Positions 17,245 to 26,497 of a DNA stretch of 64,000 nucleotides are shown here, one piece after another (positions within the stretch are counted from its first letter, which is position 1; each line of letters opens with the position of its first letter). The stretch covers positions 124,001 to 188,000 of the forward strand of contig JADJPJ010000010.1 of the NCBI GenBank assembly GCA_016713325.1. The letters are read 5' to 3'. The stretch comes from Candidatus Flexifilum affinis (GTDB taxonomy: Bacteria; Chloroflexota; Anaerolineae; Aggregatilineales; Phototrophicaceae). The notes under the pieces are model-generated. The model did not search any database and was not told the origin of the DNA. It saw only the letters and a list, made by a program, of their open reading frames with translations. The position numbers and the translations under genes were made by a program.

Positions 17245-20235
17245 ATGACGGTGACATTGCAGGATGTTGCCAAAGCCGCTGGGGTATCGGTTTCGACGGC
17301 ATCTCGCGTTCTTTCCAACAGCAAACATCCGCTCAACGAAGAGACGCGTGAGCGCATACTCCAGATTGCGCGGGAGCTGGGCTACAAGCCAAATCTCCTG
17401 GCCCGAGGACTTCGCAAGGACCAGTCATATCTGGTCGGCGTCGTCGTCGACAACATTGACAGCATCTTCGCCCCACCCATTATCCGGGGTGCTCAGGATG
17501 TTTTGAAACCGGCTGGCTACACCTGCCTGATCTTGAACGCAGACTGGAACCGCTCCCAGGAGGAGGACGCCGTTCGCGAACTGACTTCTCGTTCGGCCGA
17601 TGGGATCGTGTTTGTCGATACGTGGCTTCACCCGGCGAACCTGCCTACCGAGAAGGTTTCGGTACCTCACCTCTTTGTGAACCGCATCTTTAGCTCGGGC
17701 AAGAGTATTGGCCCCGACGACCGTTACGGCGCGATTCTGGCGGTTCAGCATCTGGTTCAGCTTGGGCATGAGAGAATAGCCTTCATTAATGGCCCAGATG
17801 GCTGGCAATCTACTCAGGACCGGAAGTTAGGCTACGAAAGTGCGTTGCGGGCCGCAGGTCTGCCTGTGGTAGAGGAATATATTGAAACTGGGGACTGGGA
17901 TGTCCCGAGCGGCTCGATTGCCGCCCGGCGTCTGCTGGACTTACCGACTCGACCCACGGCGATCTTCGCCGCCAACGACGTGATGGCGCTGGGTGCAATC
18001 TATGCCATTCAGGAACAAGGGTTGCGAGTCCCGCAGGATATCGCCATCGTCGGCTACGACGACCAGGATTTCGCGAGCTTCTGTAACCCGACGCTGACCA
18101 GCATCAGCCTGCCAGCCTATGAGATGGGGCGTAAGGCGGGAGAGCTGCTTCTGGAGCAGATGAGCGGCTTTCCCGCACCAACTCAACCCGAGCTCGTTCG
18201 CGGCTCTCTTATCATCCGCGAATCTTGTGGCGATTCACGAGGTCGCAATGTGGTGCGCACCACATTGCGTGCCAGCCACTCCGCTCGAGTTGTGCCTTTT
18301 GCTCACGCGATCAAGAAGGGTAATCTGATGTCTGCCAGCTTGTCCCCATCGCTCCATCCAGTCGCGCTCAAAGATGTTCAACTTACAGACACCTTCTGGT
18401 CGCCACGCCAGGAGAAGAATCGCTCCGTCACACTGTGGGACATCTACGAGAAGCTACAAAAGATCGGATACCTCGATGCATTGAAGCTTGAGTGGCAGCC
18501 GGGAATGCCGAATGAACCTCATATTTTCTGGGAGTCGGACCTGGCCAAGTGGTTGGAGGCTGCGAGCTACGCACTGGCCGCCCATCCAGATGCGAAACTG
18601 AACGAAGCCGTCGACCACGTGATACGGCTCCTGGAACACGCGCAGCAGCCCGACGGCTATCTGAATGCCTACTTCACAGTGGTCGAGCCGGAAAAACGTT
18701 GGACGAACCTGCGCGATTGGCATGAACTCTATTGCGCAGGACACCTGATTGAGGCAGGCGTCGCTCATCATCAGGCGACCGGGCAGCGTACGCTCCTGGA
18801 CATCGTCTGCCGCTACGCCAACTACATCGACAGCGTGTTCGGGCCAGAGCCAGGGAAGCGGCGTGGCTACTGCGGGCATCAGGAAATCGAACTCGCGCTC
18901 ATCCGGTTGTATCGCGAAACCGGTCTGGCCCAGTATCTGAATCTGGCGCGCTTCTTCGTCGAGGAGCGTGGACAGCAGCCTCATTACTACGATCTGGAGG
19001 CGCGCGAACGCGGCGAGGATCCGAAGGATTTCTGGGCGGGAACCTACGAGTATAACCAATCTCACGCGCCCATTCGCGAGCAGGAAGATGCTGTCGGGCA
19101 TTCCGTCCGAGCCATGTATCTCTACTGTGCGGCTTCGGACTTGGTCAGGGAAACGGGTGACGAGGCGCTGCTTACGGCGCTTGAGCGCATGTACCAGAGC
19201 GTGATCCGCCGGCAGATGTACATCACTGGCGGAATTGGATCTGGGCGTCACAATGAGGGATTCACGCGTGACTACGATTTGCCGAACGACACCGCCTACG
19301 CAGAGACCTGCGCAGCGATTGGCATGTTTCTGTGGATGCATCGCATGCTGCACATTCGGCTTGATGGACGCTTCTCCGACATCATGGAGCGCGTCGCGTA
19401 CAACGGGATGATCTCCGGCCTTTCGCTCGATGGCACACACTACTTCTACGAGAATCCACTCGCCGTAGACCGCGAGAACGAACAGTTTCGTGGCAAACCC
19501 CATCATCGGCAGGCGTGGTACGGGACAGCCTGCTGCCCGCCGAATATCGCGCGTCTGCTGGCGTCGCTGAACGGCTACCTCTATTCGGTAAGCGACTCTG
19601 ACACTTATGTGCATCTCTATGTTCAGAGTCAGGCGCAGATGATCATCGGAGGTCAGACGGTCACACTCGCACAAGAGACGAACTATCCGTGGGATGGTGA
19701 CATTCAGTTCGTCATCGATATCGATCGACCTGCTGTCTTCGGCCTGAATCTGCGGATTCCCGGCTGGGCTCGATCCTGGCATGCGTCGGTCGGCGGGGAA
19801 GAGGTCTCCGCAACACCGGTCAATGGGTATCTGCGAATTGAGAGGCGGTGGGCATCAGGCGACAGCGTGACCCTAAAATTGGACATGCCTGTCGAACGGG
19901 TCTATGCCCATCCCCAGGTGGCGGCAAACCGAGGCCGCGTCGCTCTTCAGCGTGGTCCCCTTGTTTTCTGCCTGGAAGGTGTCGACAACGGGGATCAGCT
20001 CGACCTGGTCGTCCTGCCACGGTCAAGCGAGCTGAGCGCCACGTTTGAGCGCGATTTGCTTGGCGGAGTCGTGACAATCAGCGGAACAGCGCTGCGCTTC
20101 GATGAGGCAAACCAACCTGAAATGTACTTGTCGCAGCCGCCGAGTCCAAGGGAGTTTTTGTTTCGAGCCATCCCATACTGCCTATGGGACAACCGGAAGT
20201 CCGGGGATCTGCTCGTGTGGATTCGGGAGTATTGA
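17245..20235 (+). CDS. LacI-family regulator joined in frame to a GH127-like beta-L-arabinofuranosidase
   Basis: A 996-residue open frame. Residues 1-333 are a complete LacI-family repressor: HTH (TLQDVAKAAGVSVSTASRVL), hinge, periplasmic-binding-like ligand domain, and the usual C-terminal end SLIIRESCG. Residues 362-996 are a complete GH127-like glycosidase (DUF1680 family). Its visible zinc/catalytic elements are AYAETCAA and YGTACCPPN, equivalent to the Glu/Cys and Cys-Cys of characterised beta-L-arabinofuranosidases. Between them lie about 28 odd residues encoded by a stretch with a 26-bp palindrome. An internal ATG at 18328 has its own AGAAGGG site, in frame. The two may be a true fusion, or two genes whose intergenic region lost its stop; the internal start would still yield free enzyme. 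First gene of the sugar operon. Confidence 0.85.
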   Translation: MTVTLQDVAKAAGVSVSTASRVLSNSKHPLNEETRERILQIARELGYKPNLLARGLRKDQSYLVGVVVDNIDSIFAPPIIRGAQDVLKPAGYTCLILNADWNRSQEEDAVRELTSRSADGIVFVDTWLHPANLPTEKVSVPHLFVNRIFSSGKSIGPDDRYGAILAVQHLVQLGHERIAFINGPDGWQSTQDRKLGYESALRAAGLPVVEEYIETGDWDVPSGSIAARRLLDLPTRPTAIFAANDVMALGAIYAIQEQGLRVPQDIAIVGYDDQDFASFCNPTLTSISLPAYEMGRKAGELLLEQMSGFPAPTQPELVRGSLIIRESCGDSRGRNVVRTTLRASHSARVVPFAHAIKKGNLMSASLSPSLHPVALKDVQLTDTFWSPRQEKNRSVTLWDIYEKLQKIGYLDALKLEWQPGMPNEPHIFWESDLAKWLEAASYALAAHPDAKLNEAVDHVIRLLEHAQQPDGYLNAYFTVVEPEKRWTNLRDWHELYCAGHLIEAGVAHHQATGQRTLLDIVCRYANYIDSVFGPEPGKRRGYCGHQEIELALIRLYRETGLAQYLNLARFFVEERGQQPHYYDLEARERGEDPKDFWAGTYEYNQSHAPIREQEDAVGHSVRAMYLYCAASDLVRETGDEALLTALERMYQSVIRRQMYITGGIGSGRHNEGFTRDYDLPNDTAYAETCAAIGMFLWMHRMLHIRLDGRFSDIMERVAYNGMISGLSLDGTHYFYENPLAVDRENEQFRGKPHHRQAWYGTACCPPNIARLLASLNGYLYSVSDSDTYVHLYVQSQAQMIIGGQTVTLAQETNYPWDGDIQFVIDIDRPAVFGLNLRIPGWARSWHASVGGEEVSATPVNGYLRIERRWASGDSVTLKLDMPVERVYAHPQVAANRGRVALQRGPLVFCLEGVDNGDQLDLVVLPRSSELSATFERDLLGGVVTISGTALRFDEANQPEMYLSQPPSPREFLFRAIPYCLWDNRKSGDLLVWIREY
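18244..18269. promoter_or_regulatory. 26-bp perfect palindrome at the LacI/GH127 junction
   Basis: CGCAATGTGGTGC is followed immediately by its exact reverse complement. It sits two codons after the usual LacI C-terminus and about 60 bp before the internal GH127 start with its ribosome site. It could be a hairpin marking the old end of the lacI gene or an operator. It lacks a T-run, so simple termination is unlikely. Confidence 0.6.
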
Positions 20236-20312
20236 GCGAAAGGAGCACTTGGGGTATCCAACGCGTATTCATTCGACTGTTTGCCTATTTCTCGAATAGA
20301 GAGGTGCTTCAA

Positions 20313-21608
20313 ATGTCTAGAGAAACGAAACGTCTTCCCCTCGCCGTCGTTATCACCGTACTTGCTGTCTTGATGTGCCTTCCCGTCGCTGCACAGGATG
20401 CGCCGGTAACCCTCCAGTTCATGTTCTGGGGAGATCCAAGTGCACCTGCATTCTGGCAGCCAATGGTCGATGCCTTTATCGCCGACGGTCACCCAAACGT
20501 TACAGTACAGTTCATTCATCAGCCCGATGAGTATGAAACCAAGCTTCAGGCGTCGATCGCGGCTGGTGATGCGCCGGATGTCTTCCTGCTGAATTCGAAC
20601 CAGATCCTGCGGTTCGCCAATGAAGGCGTCATCCTGGATCAGCAGCCGTTCTACGATGCCGCCGGCGTCAACGTCGATGAGACCTATGTCGAGGCGGCGA
20701 TCTGGCGCAAGGATGGCGAGTTGCTTGCAGTCGCGCCGTCCTTGCACTCGATCATTGTCTACTACAACAAATCCATGCTGGATGCTGCGGGTGTCGAATA
20801 TCCGCCCATGACGGCGGCCGACGCCTGGACGTGGGAGGAATTCGTCGAGACAGCGCGTCAGCTCACCAGCGGCACGGATATGGACAAGGTTTACGGCGTC
20901 TATGTTGCGCCCTGGATGACTGTGTGGACCCCGTTTGTTTTCTCTAATGGCGGCAGTTGGTTCAACGAGGATGTTACGGCGCTGGCACTGAATTCTCCGG
21001 AAGCTGTGGAAGCTCTGCAGAATATGGCCGATCTGCGTCTCGTTGAGGGTGTTGCGCCAACGCTCGACATTGCCGACTCGATCGGTTGGGATGTCATGCT
21101 TCAGTCGGGCCGGATCGCCATGTTCATCGACGGCACCTGGAACATGCCTACGATGATAGAAACCTGGGGCGAGGATCTGGGGATCGCCGTTCTGCCGAAG
21201 TACGATGAGTATCGCACTGCCACTTTCACCGATCCGCCGGTCGTCTGGAGCGGCACCGAGCACCCCGATCTTGCCGTCGAGTTCGTCCGTTTCATCACCG
21301 ATCCCGCACTGCAGGTTGCGGTGTATCAAAGTGGAAATGGCGTCCCGTCGACGCGCACTTTCCTGAGTGGTGAGGGGCTTCAGGCATGGCTGGAAGGCAC
21401 GAGCCTGCCAGAGGGATACGCAACCGTCGTGGTCGACAACGTCAACTACAGTGGCGTAATGCCCGGCAAGGTTACTAATCTGATGCCTGCCATTGAATGG
21501 CCGGTGGTCATGCCTCAGCTGCTGAGCGCCTTCCGTGGCGCGATCGGCGTCGCGGAGGCCATGGAGGCTGCCGCTGAAGCAGCCGTCCCCGTTCTTGCAG
21601 GCCAGTAA
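20313..21608 (+). CDS. ABC sugar transporter, extracellular solute-binding protein (family 1)
   Basis: The start at 20313 gives a 431-residue protein with a signal peptide (LAVVITVLAVLMCLPVAAQ) after a GAGAGG site; the upstream in-frame extension has no signal logic. The mature part has family-1 features (LQFMFWGDPSAPAFWQPMVDAF, AAGDAPDVF, GRIAMFIDGTWNMP). It should bind an oligosaccharide outside the membrane and deliver it to the two permeases that follow. Linkage to the GH127-like enzyme suggests arabinose-containing glycans. No ATPase gene is present, so a shared MsiK/UgpC-type ATPase elsewhere is likely. Confidence 0.9.
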   Translation: MSRETKRLPLAVVITVLAVLMCLPVAAQDAPVTLQFMFWGDPSAPAFWQPMVDAFIADGHPNVTVQFIHQPDEYETKLQASIAAGDAPDVFLLNSNQILRFANEGVILDQQPFYDAAGVNVDETYVEAAIWRKDGELLAVAPSLHSIIVYYNKSMLDAAGVEYPPMTAADAWTWEEFVETARQLTSGTDMDKVYGVYVAPWMTVWTPFVFSNGGSWFNEDVTALALNSPEAVEALQNMADLRLVEGVAPTLDIADSIGWDVMLQSGRIAMFIDGTWNMPTMIETWGEDLGIAVLPKYDEYRTATFTDPPVVWSGTEHPDLAVEFVRFITDPALQVAVYQSGNGVPSTRTFLSGEGLQAWLEGTSLPEGYATVVVDNVNYSGVMPGKVTNLMPAIEWPVVMPQLLSAFRGAIGVAEAMEAAAEAAVPVLAGQ

Positions 21609-21615
21609 CCTCATA

Positions 21616-21645
21616 AAAGGGAGATGGGTGTATCCATCTCCCTTT
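21616..21645 (+). terminator. Hairpin terminator/attenuator after the binding-protein gene
   Basis: A perfect 12-bp stem (AAAGGGAGATGG, 21616-21627, with its complement at 21634-21645), a 6-nt loop and then GTTGTTT. It lies between the binding protein and the first permease, a usual place for partial termination that keeps binding protein in excess. Confidence 0.75.
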
Positions 21646-21682
21646 GTTGTTTACTTGTAGGTGGAGTAGGAGAGCAGCAAGG

Positions 21683-22609
21683 ATGGCCGCAGGAGCAGCA
21701 AGGAAACCGACCATGTCTCGACCGGAAGGATGGTCTCTGGCCAAGCGCGAAGCCTTCTACGGCATTCTGTTTGCAATGCCGGCCATCCTTGGATTTCTGA
21801 TTTTCTCCTTTGGGCCGATGCTTGCATCGCTTGGGATCAGCTTCACCAACTGGAGCCTGCTCTCTGCTCCGGGATGGGTTGGTACTGAGAATTACCAGAG
21901 ACTGGCCACTGACCCGCTCATTGGTCAGTCTCTCGGAAACACGACTCGCTATGCACTGCTCGCCGTACCGATCGGACTCATTGCCAGCTTACTTATCGCA
22001 GTGCTGCTCAACCAGAAGGTCAAAGGCCAGCGGCTTTTTTTGCTGATGTTCTACTTGCCTTCGATTCTTCCGGCAGTTTCGGTGATTGTGGTCTGGTTGT
22101 GGCTGCTCGAACCGAACTTCGGTTTGGTCAATACGGCGCTGCACAGTCTGGGATTGCCCACCCTGCGATGGTTTTCTGACCCGTCGACCGTCATTCCCTC
22201 CTTTGTTCTGATGTCGCTGTGGGGCGCGGGCGGGGGGGCGGTCATCTTTCTGGCCAGTTTGCAAGGCGTATCGCAGGATCTCTACGATGCCGCCATGGTC
22301 GATGGTGCGGGGCGCTTGCGGTGCTTCCGCCATATTACCCTGCCAATGATCTCCCCGGTCATCTTCTTCAATCTGGTGACCGGAACCATCGGCGCGCTGC
22401 AGACGTTTACGCAGGGCTACCTTATCGGCGGCGGGCGAGATAATTCCGCACTGTTCTACAACCTCTACCTCTATCAAAGCGCATTTCGACAAGGCGAGAT
22501 GGGCTATGCCGCAGCAATGGCATGGTTGCTGTTCATCCTCATCATGATTTTGACGGCTCTGGTGTTTCGGTCGTCCGGTTTGTGGGTTTTCTATGAGAGT
22601 CGCAAGTGA
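21683..22609 (+). CDS. ABC sugar transporter permease (MalF/UgpA type)
   Basis: A membrane protein of 308 residues from the ATG at 21683, which has AGGAGAG 8 nt upstream (alternative ATG 21713). It has six hydrophobic segments, beginning YGILFAMPAILGFLIFSFGPM, and the EAA loop DLYDAAMVDGAGRLRCFRHITLPMI that contacts the ATPase. It pairs with the next permease, whose start is 14 bp after this stop. Confidence 0.88.
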   Translation: MAAGAARKPTMSRPEGWSLAKREAFYGILFAMPAILGFLIFSFGPMLASLGISFTNWSLLSAPGWVGTENYQRLATDPLIGQSLGNTTRYALLAVPIGLIASLLIAVLLNQKVKGQRLFLLMFYLPSILPAVSVIVVWLWLLEPNFGLVNTALHSLGLPTLRWFSDPSTVIPSFVLMSLWGAGGGAVIFLASLQGVSQDLYDAAMVDGAGRLRCFRHITLPMISPVIFFNLVTGTIGALQTFTQGYLIGGGRDNSALFYNLYLYQSAFRQGEMGYAAAMAWLLFILIMILTALVFRSSGLWVFYESRK

Positions 22610-22622
22610 TGGAGTTCGAGTG

Positions 22623-23561
22623 ATGGACAGAAGCGGAGCGTTTGAACGCAAAACTGAAATGTCTGCGGGCCAATTGACAGGTGATTCTGCTACTCGGAGA
22701 TCGCCGGCGGTTTTCAGGGACCGGTTGCCACAACTGCTGAACCGCATTGTGGTCTACTTCTTTCTGTGCTTTGGCGGCATTATGGTCCTCATGCCGCTCA
22801 TCTGGATGATCTCGACATCGCTCAAAGCGCAAACCCAGGTCTTCAAAGTGCAACCGATCTGGATTCCCAATCCGATCGAATGGGGCAACTACCAGGAAGC
22901 GCTGTTTGGTTACAGCCCCAACTTTCTTGTCTTTGCGAAAAACACCTTGATTATCGAGGCGCTCGTGGTACCCGGTGTCTTGATCAGCAGTTCGCTCGCC
23001 GCTTACAGCTTCAGCCGCCTGCGCTGGCCGGGGCGCAACATTGCATTCATGGCAATTCTCTCGACCATGATGCTTCCGAGCGCCGTAACCCTGGTCCCAA
23101 CCTTCATTGGCTGGTCGCGCCTTGACGCCATTGATACATTCATTCCCCTGACGCTACCTGCCTGGTTTGGCGGGGGGGCATTCAACATCTTCTTGCTACG
23201 ACAGTTCATGTCTGCAATTCCTCGTGACCTTGAAGATGCCGCGCTCATTGACGGCGCTGGTTACTTTTACATCTTTCTTCGAGTCATTCTTCCGCTGGTG
23301 AAGCCCTCGCTGACAGCCATTGCAATTTTCACGTTCATTGGCGTTTGGAATGACTTTTTCAGCCAGCTCATATACATCAACAGCAACGACAACTTCACCA
23401 TTGCCCTTGGCCTAACGCTGTTCAAGCAGCTCTACGGGACGAAGTGGAATCTGCTGATGGCGGCATCGGTCGCTACCATGATCCCGATTATGGTGGTGCT
23501 GTTTGTGTTTCAACGTCGCATTATCGAGGGTGTCAACCTCACCACCGGCATCAAGGGCTAG
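22623..23561 (+). CDS. ABC sugar transporter permease (MalG/UgpE type)
   Basis: The ATG at 22623 follows GGAG by 8 nt; an in-frame start at 22593 overlaps the previous gene and lacks a site. A 312-residue membrane protein with the EAA motif DLEDAALIDGAGYFYIFLRVILPL and the usual C-terminal INLTTGIKG-like end. With the preceding gene it forms the importer channel of the arabinoside locus. Confidence 0.88.
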   Translation: MDRSGAFERKTEMSAGQLTGDSATRRSPAVFRDRLPQLLNRIVVYFFLCFGGIMVLMPLIWMISTSLKAQTQVFKVQPIWIPNPIEWGNYQEALFGYSPNFLVFAKNTLIIEALVVPGVLISSSLAAYSFSRLRWPGRNIAFMAILSTMMLPSAVTLVPTFIGWSRLDAIDTFIPLTLPAWFGGGAFNIFLLRQFMSAIPRDLEDAALIDGAGYFYIFLRVILPLVKPSLTAIAIFTFIGVWNDFFSQLIYINSNDNFTIALGLTLFKQLYGTKWNLLMAASVATMIPIMVVLFVFQRRIIEGVNLTTGIKG

Positions 23562-23588
23562 TTCTATACACGAAAGGAACGGACCCGT

Positions 23589-26459
23589 ATGCGTTTATCA
23601 CGCCGTCGCTTTCTGTTGCTTTCGGCAGTGGCGGCTGTTAGTTGTACTGGGGGGCAATTAATGCACTCTGAACGGTTGGTCATGCAGCCGATGGACAGCT
23701 CATTTCGCCTACACTTCAATATGCGCAACGGCGTCCTGGCAAGCTTAAAGCGAGCGGATGACGTGTTTGCCACCGATTTCCTGTTTGGACATGGGCTGGG
23801 ACGTGTCGAAATGCGCCTTCGCGCCGCAGGTGAGCCCTGGACACAGGCGAACACCGCTGAGTCAAACGACGTGCGCGTAGTCGAGGTCGACGATCCGACT
23901 CAGCCGAGGGAAGTGTTCGTCTCCTACATTCGCGACTCCGAGGAGGCAAAAGGTATCCGACGCGTCTCCCTGCGCGAGCGTTTCTCCCTGGAAGGGGAGA
24001 GTCTGAATTGGGAGATAGATGTCGCAAACCGGACCGATCAGCCCCTGGAGATCGGGGATCTCGGCCTGCCGATGCTGTTCAACACCAGCTACGTACGCGA
24101 CTCGCTGACAACCTACCAGGAACGCGTGATTCGGCATAGCTATGTGGCCGGGCATGGTTCATTCATCACCATACTGCGTCCCAACGGCATCGGTCCGTTC
24201 CTGGTGATCGCGCCGCATCCAGATACGAAGCTAGAGTTCTTCACGCGACAGCCGGGTATCGATGCCTGGGAGGGTGTTTACACGGCTTACATCCATTCGC
24301 ATGCGACCGGCGGCGAGGAAACACGCGGGACCTGGCGGCAGCCCCACACGAGCGTAACGTTGGGCCCGGCAGGCAGCGCGGCGGACTCCGTGCACTACGC
24401 CTTCCGACTCCAGTGGGCAGCAGACTACGACGCCGTGCGCAACATTCTTTATGACGAAAATCTTCTGGACATTCACGTTGTCCCCGGCATGACCGTCCCA
24501 ACGGACCTGACCGTTCGCCTCGCATTGCGCACCCGTCAACCCATCACAGGTATTGAAGTGGAGTACCCGCAGGCGACGGTTGTAGAGTCCATCAGCAAGG
24601 GCAGCCTGCCAGATACACAGGTGTACACGCTCCGGTTCACTCGCCTGGGGGAGAATCGCGTCACGATTGCGTTCGGCGAAGGATTGACCCATTACCTTGA
24701 GTTCTTCGTCACCGAACCCCTGGAAACGCTGGTGAAGAAACGGGCCGCTTTCATCGCAGCCAAACAGCAGATTCGAGATCGTGCAAAGTGGTACGATGGG
24801 CTGTTCTCACTGTGGGACATGCGTGAGCAGGTGCTGCGAAGCCCGGAAAACACAGGCGGGCTGCATCCCTATATGGTGGGCGGCTCGGACGACCCCACGC
24901 TCTGCAAGGCGACCTACATTGCTGCGAAAAACGTGCACTTCCCGGAGCAGTCCGAGATCGACGCCGTCGAGTACTATCTGGAGCGCTTCGTGTGGGGCGG
25001 ACTACAACGCACCGATGGCGAGAGTCCGCATCCTTACGGCATCTATGGCTCGGACAACTGGTACTCCAACCGCAACAGCCCGGTCGGGCTGAATTCGGGT
25101 GGCAACGGCCAGGAACGGATGTGGCGCACGTTCGACTACACCCACATCATCCTGCTTTACTTCTCGATGTATCGAATCGCGGCGCAGTACCCATCTCTTG
25201 TGCGCTATATGGACAGACAGGGGTATCTGGAAAGAGCCTTTGGTACCGCGCGCGCCTTCTTCACAGTCCCCTACAATATCCTCATGGGCTCTTCCTGGGA
25301 TTTCCGCGGCTGGTGTGACTGGGCCTACAAACAGGGGAACTTTCACGAGTTGATTCTCCCCAGCCTGATCGACGCGCTCGACCGGGAAGGAAGGCCTGAT
25401 GAAGCCAAGTGGCTGCGCGCGGAGTGGGAGAAAAAGGTCAAGTACTTCGTCTACGACCACGACTACCCGTTTGGGTCGGAGATGTTCTTCGACACGACTG
25501 CCTTTGAGTCTACCCACATGATCGCCAGCTATGGCCGTGAAAACCAGCTTGAGCCGGATGCCAACCTGTGGCAGGACAAGAACAGCGGCGTGTGGTACTC
25601 GCATCCTGAGATCCACGAGCAGGATTTCGTGGAGTTCATGGAGAAGCAGATAGCCGCCAATATCGCCGCGCGCGGATGGTTGGAAACCAACTACTACCAG
25701 TTAGGCAGCGACATCCGCCAGCACGGGAATTCCAACTATCAATTGAGCTACATGACCCAGATGGGCGGATGGGCGGTCCTCGACTATGCGCTCCACTATT
25801 CCCGTGATCCTGCGGTCTACGCGCGCCTGGGCTACGCCTCCTACCTTGCAAGTTGGGCGCTTATCAATTCTGGGCCTCCTGATGCGAATTATGGTTACTG
25901 GTTTCCAGGTTCTGCAAACGATGGCGCTGCCGGATGGGCATTTGAACCGGGCAAGTATGTTACGCCCTGGAGCGGTATCGCCCAGGGGCGCGGCATATGG
26001 CCCTATGATGGTGAGATTGACAATGGCTTTCTTGGGGCGCTTCGAACCGCGGCAACCGTTGTTGTGACGGATCCGATCTTCGGCCTGTTCGCCTATGGGG
26101 CGGATCTGACCAGGGATGGTTCGGCGCTACGGATAACGCCGAAGGACGGACTCAGACAGCGCCTCCATCTTCTCGATGGGACACCGCATCTCCACATCGC
26201 TTTGAACAGAGATGGATTCTCGTCGACAAACGCCATTTTCTTTCAGCGTGATCCTCTGCGCCTTCAGTTCGATCTGGAGAATCGCACGCCCGGTCACGCC
26301 CACCGGCTCAACCTCGAAGTCGAAGGGCCGCCCGCTGGTGGTTATGCGGTTAGGGTCGATGGGGAAATTCGTGCTGAAGTCACCCACCTTGACCGTGCAG
26401 TGGAGATTGAAGTGGGGCCAGAACCTGTCTATTCGGTTACTTTGGAAAGAGTGCCCTGA
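23589..26459 (+). CDS. Exported DUF5695-like glycosidase-fold protein
   Basis: A 956-residue protein with a Tat-like signal (SRRRFLLLSAVAA) and a possible lipoprotein Cys (AVSC). The N-terminal third is beta-rich (carbohydrate-binding-like). The middle part (about 390-760) is Trp/Tyr-rich and helical, with GGSDDP, GSSWDFRGWCDW and TTAFESTHM, as in alpha/alpha-barrel glycan-active proteins. The C-terminus is a beta domain. It resembles the DUF5695 family, whose substrate I cannot assign. Position between the permeases and another hydrolase-like gene suggests processing of plant glycans outside the cytoplasm. Confidence 0.7.
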   Translation: MRLSRRRFLLLSAVAAVSCTGGQLMHSERLVMQPMDSSFRLHFNMRNGVLASLKRADDVFATDFLFGHGLGRVEMRLRAAGEPWTQANTAESNDVRVVEVDDPTQPREVFVSYIRDSEEAKGIRRVSLRERFSLEGESLNWEIDVANRTDQPLEIGDLGLPMLFNTSYVRDSLTTYQERVIRHSYVAGHGSFITILRPNGIGPFLVIAPHPDTKLEFFTRQPGIDAWEGVYTAYIHSHATGGEETRGTWRQPHTSVTLGPAGSAADSVHYAFRLQWAADYDAVRNILYDENLLDIHVVPGMTVPTDLTVRLALRTRQPITGIEVEYPQATVVESISKGSLPDTQVYTLRFTRLGENRVTIAFGEGLTHYLEFFVTEPLETLVKKRAAFIAAKQQIRDRAKWYDGLFSLWDMREQVLRSPENTGGLHPYMVGGSDDPTLCKATYIAAKNVHFPEQSEIDAVEYYLERFVWGGLQRTDGESPHPYGIYGSDNWYSNRNSPVGLNSGGNGQERMWRTFDYTHIILLYFSMYRIAAQYPSLVRYMDRQGYLERAFGTARAFFTVPYNILMGSSWDFRGWCDWAYKQGNFHELILPSLIDALDREGRPDEAKWLRAEWEKKVKYFVYDHDYPFGSEMFFDTTAFESTHMIASYGRENQLEPDANLWQDKNSGVWYSHPEIHEQDFVEFMEKQIAANIAARGWLETNYYQLGSDIRQHGNSNYQLSYMTQMGGWAVLDYALHYSRDPAVYARLGYASYLASWALINSGPPDANYGYWFPGSANDGAAGWAFEPGKYVTPWSGIAQGRGIWPYDGEIDNGFLGALRTAATVVVTDPIFGLFAYGADLTRDGSALRITPKDGLRQRLHLLDGTPHLHIALNRDGFSSTNAIFFQRDPLRLQFDLENRTPGHAHRLNLEVEGPPAGGYAVRVDGEIRAEVTHLDRAVEIEVGPEPVYSVTLERVP

Positions 26460-26497
26460 GCCTGCGGGATGTAAGCGCGAGCCAAAGGTTGAAGCAG

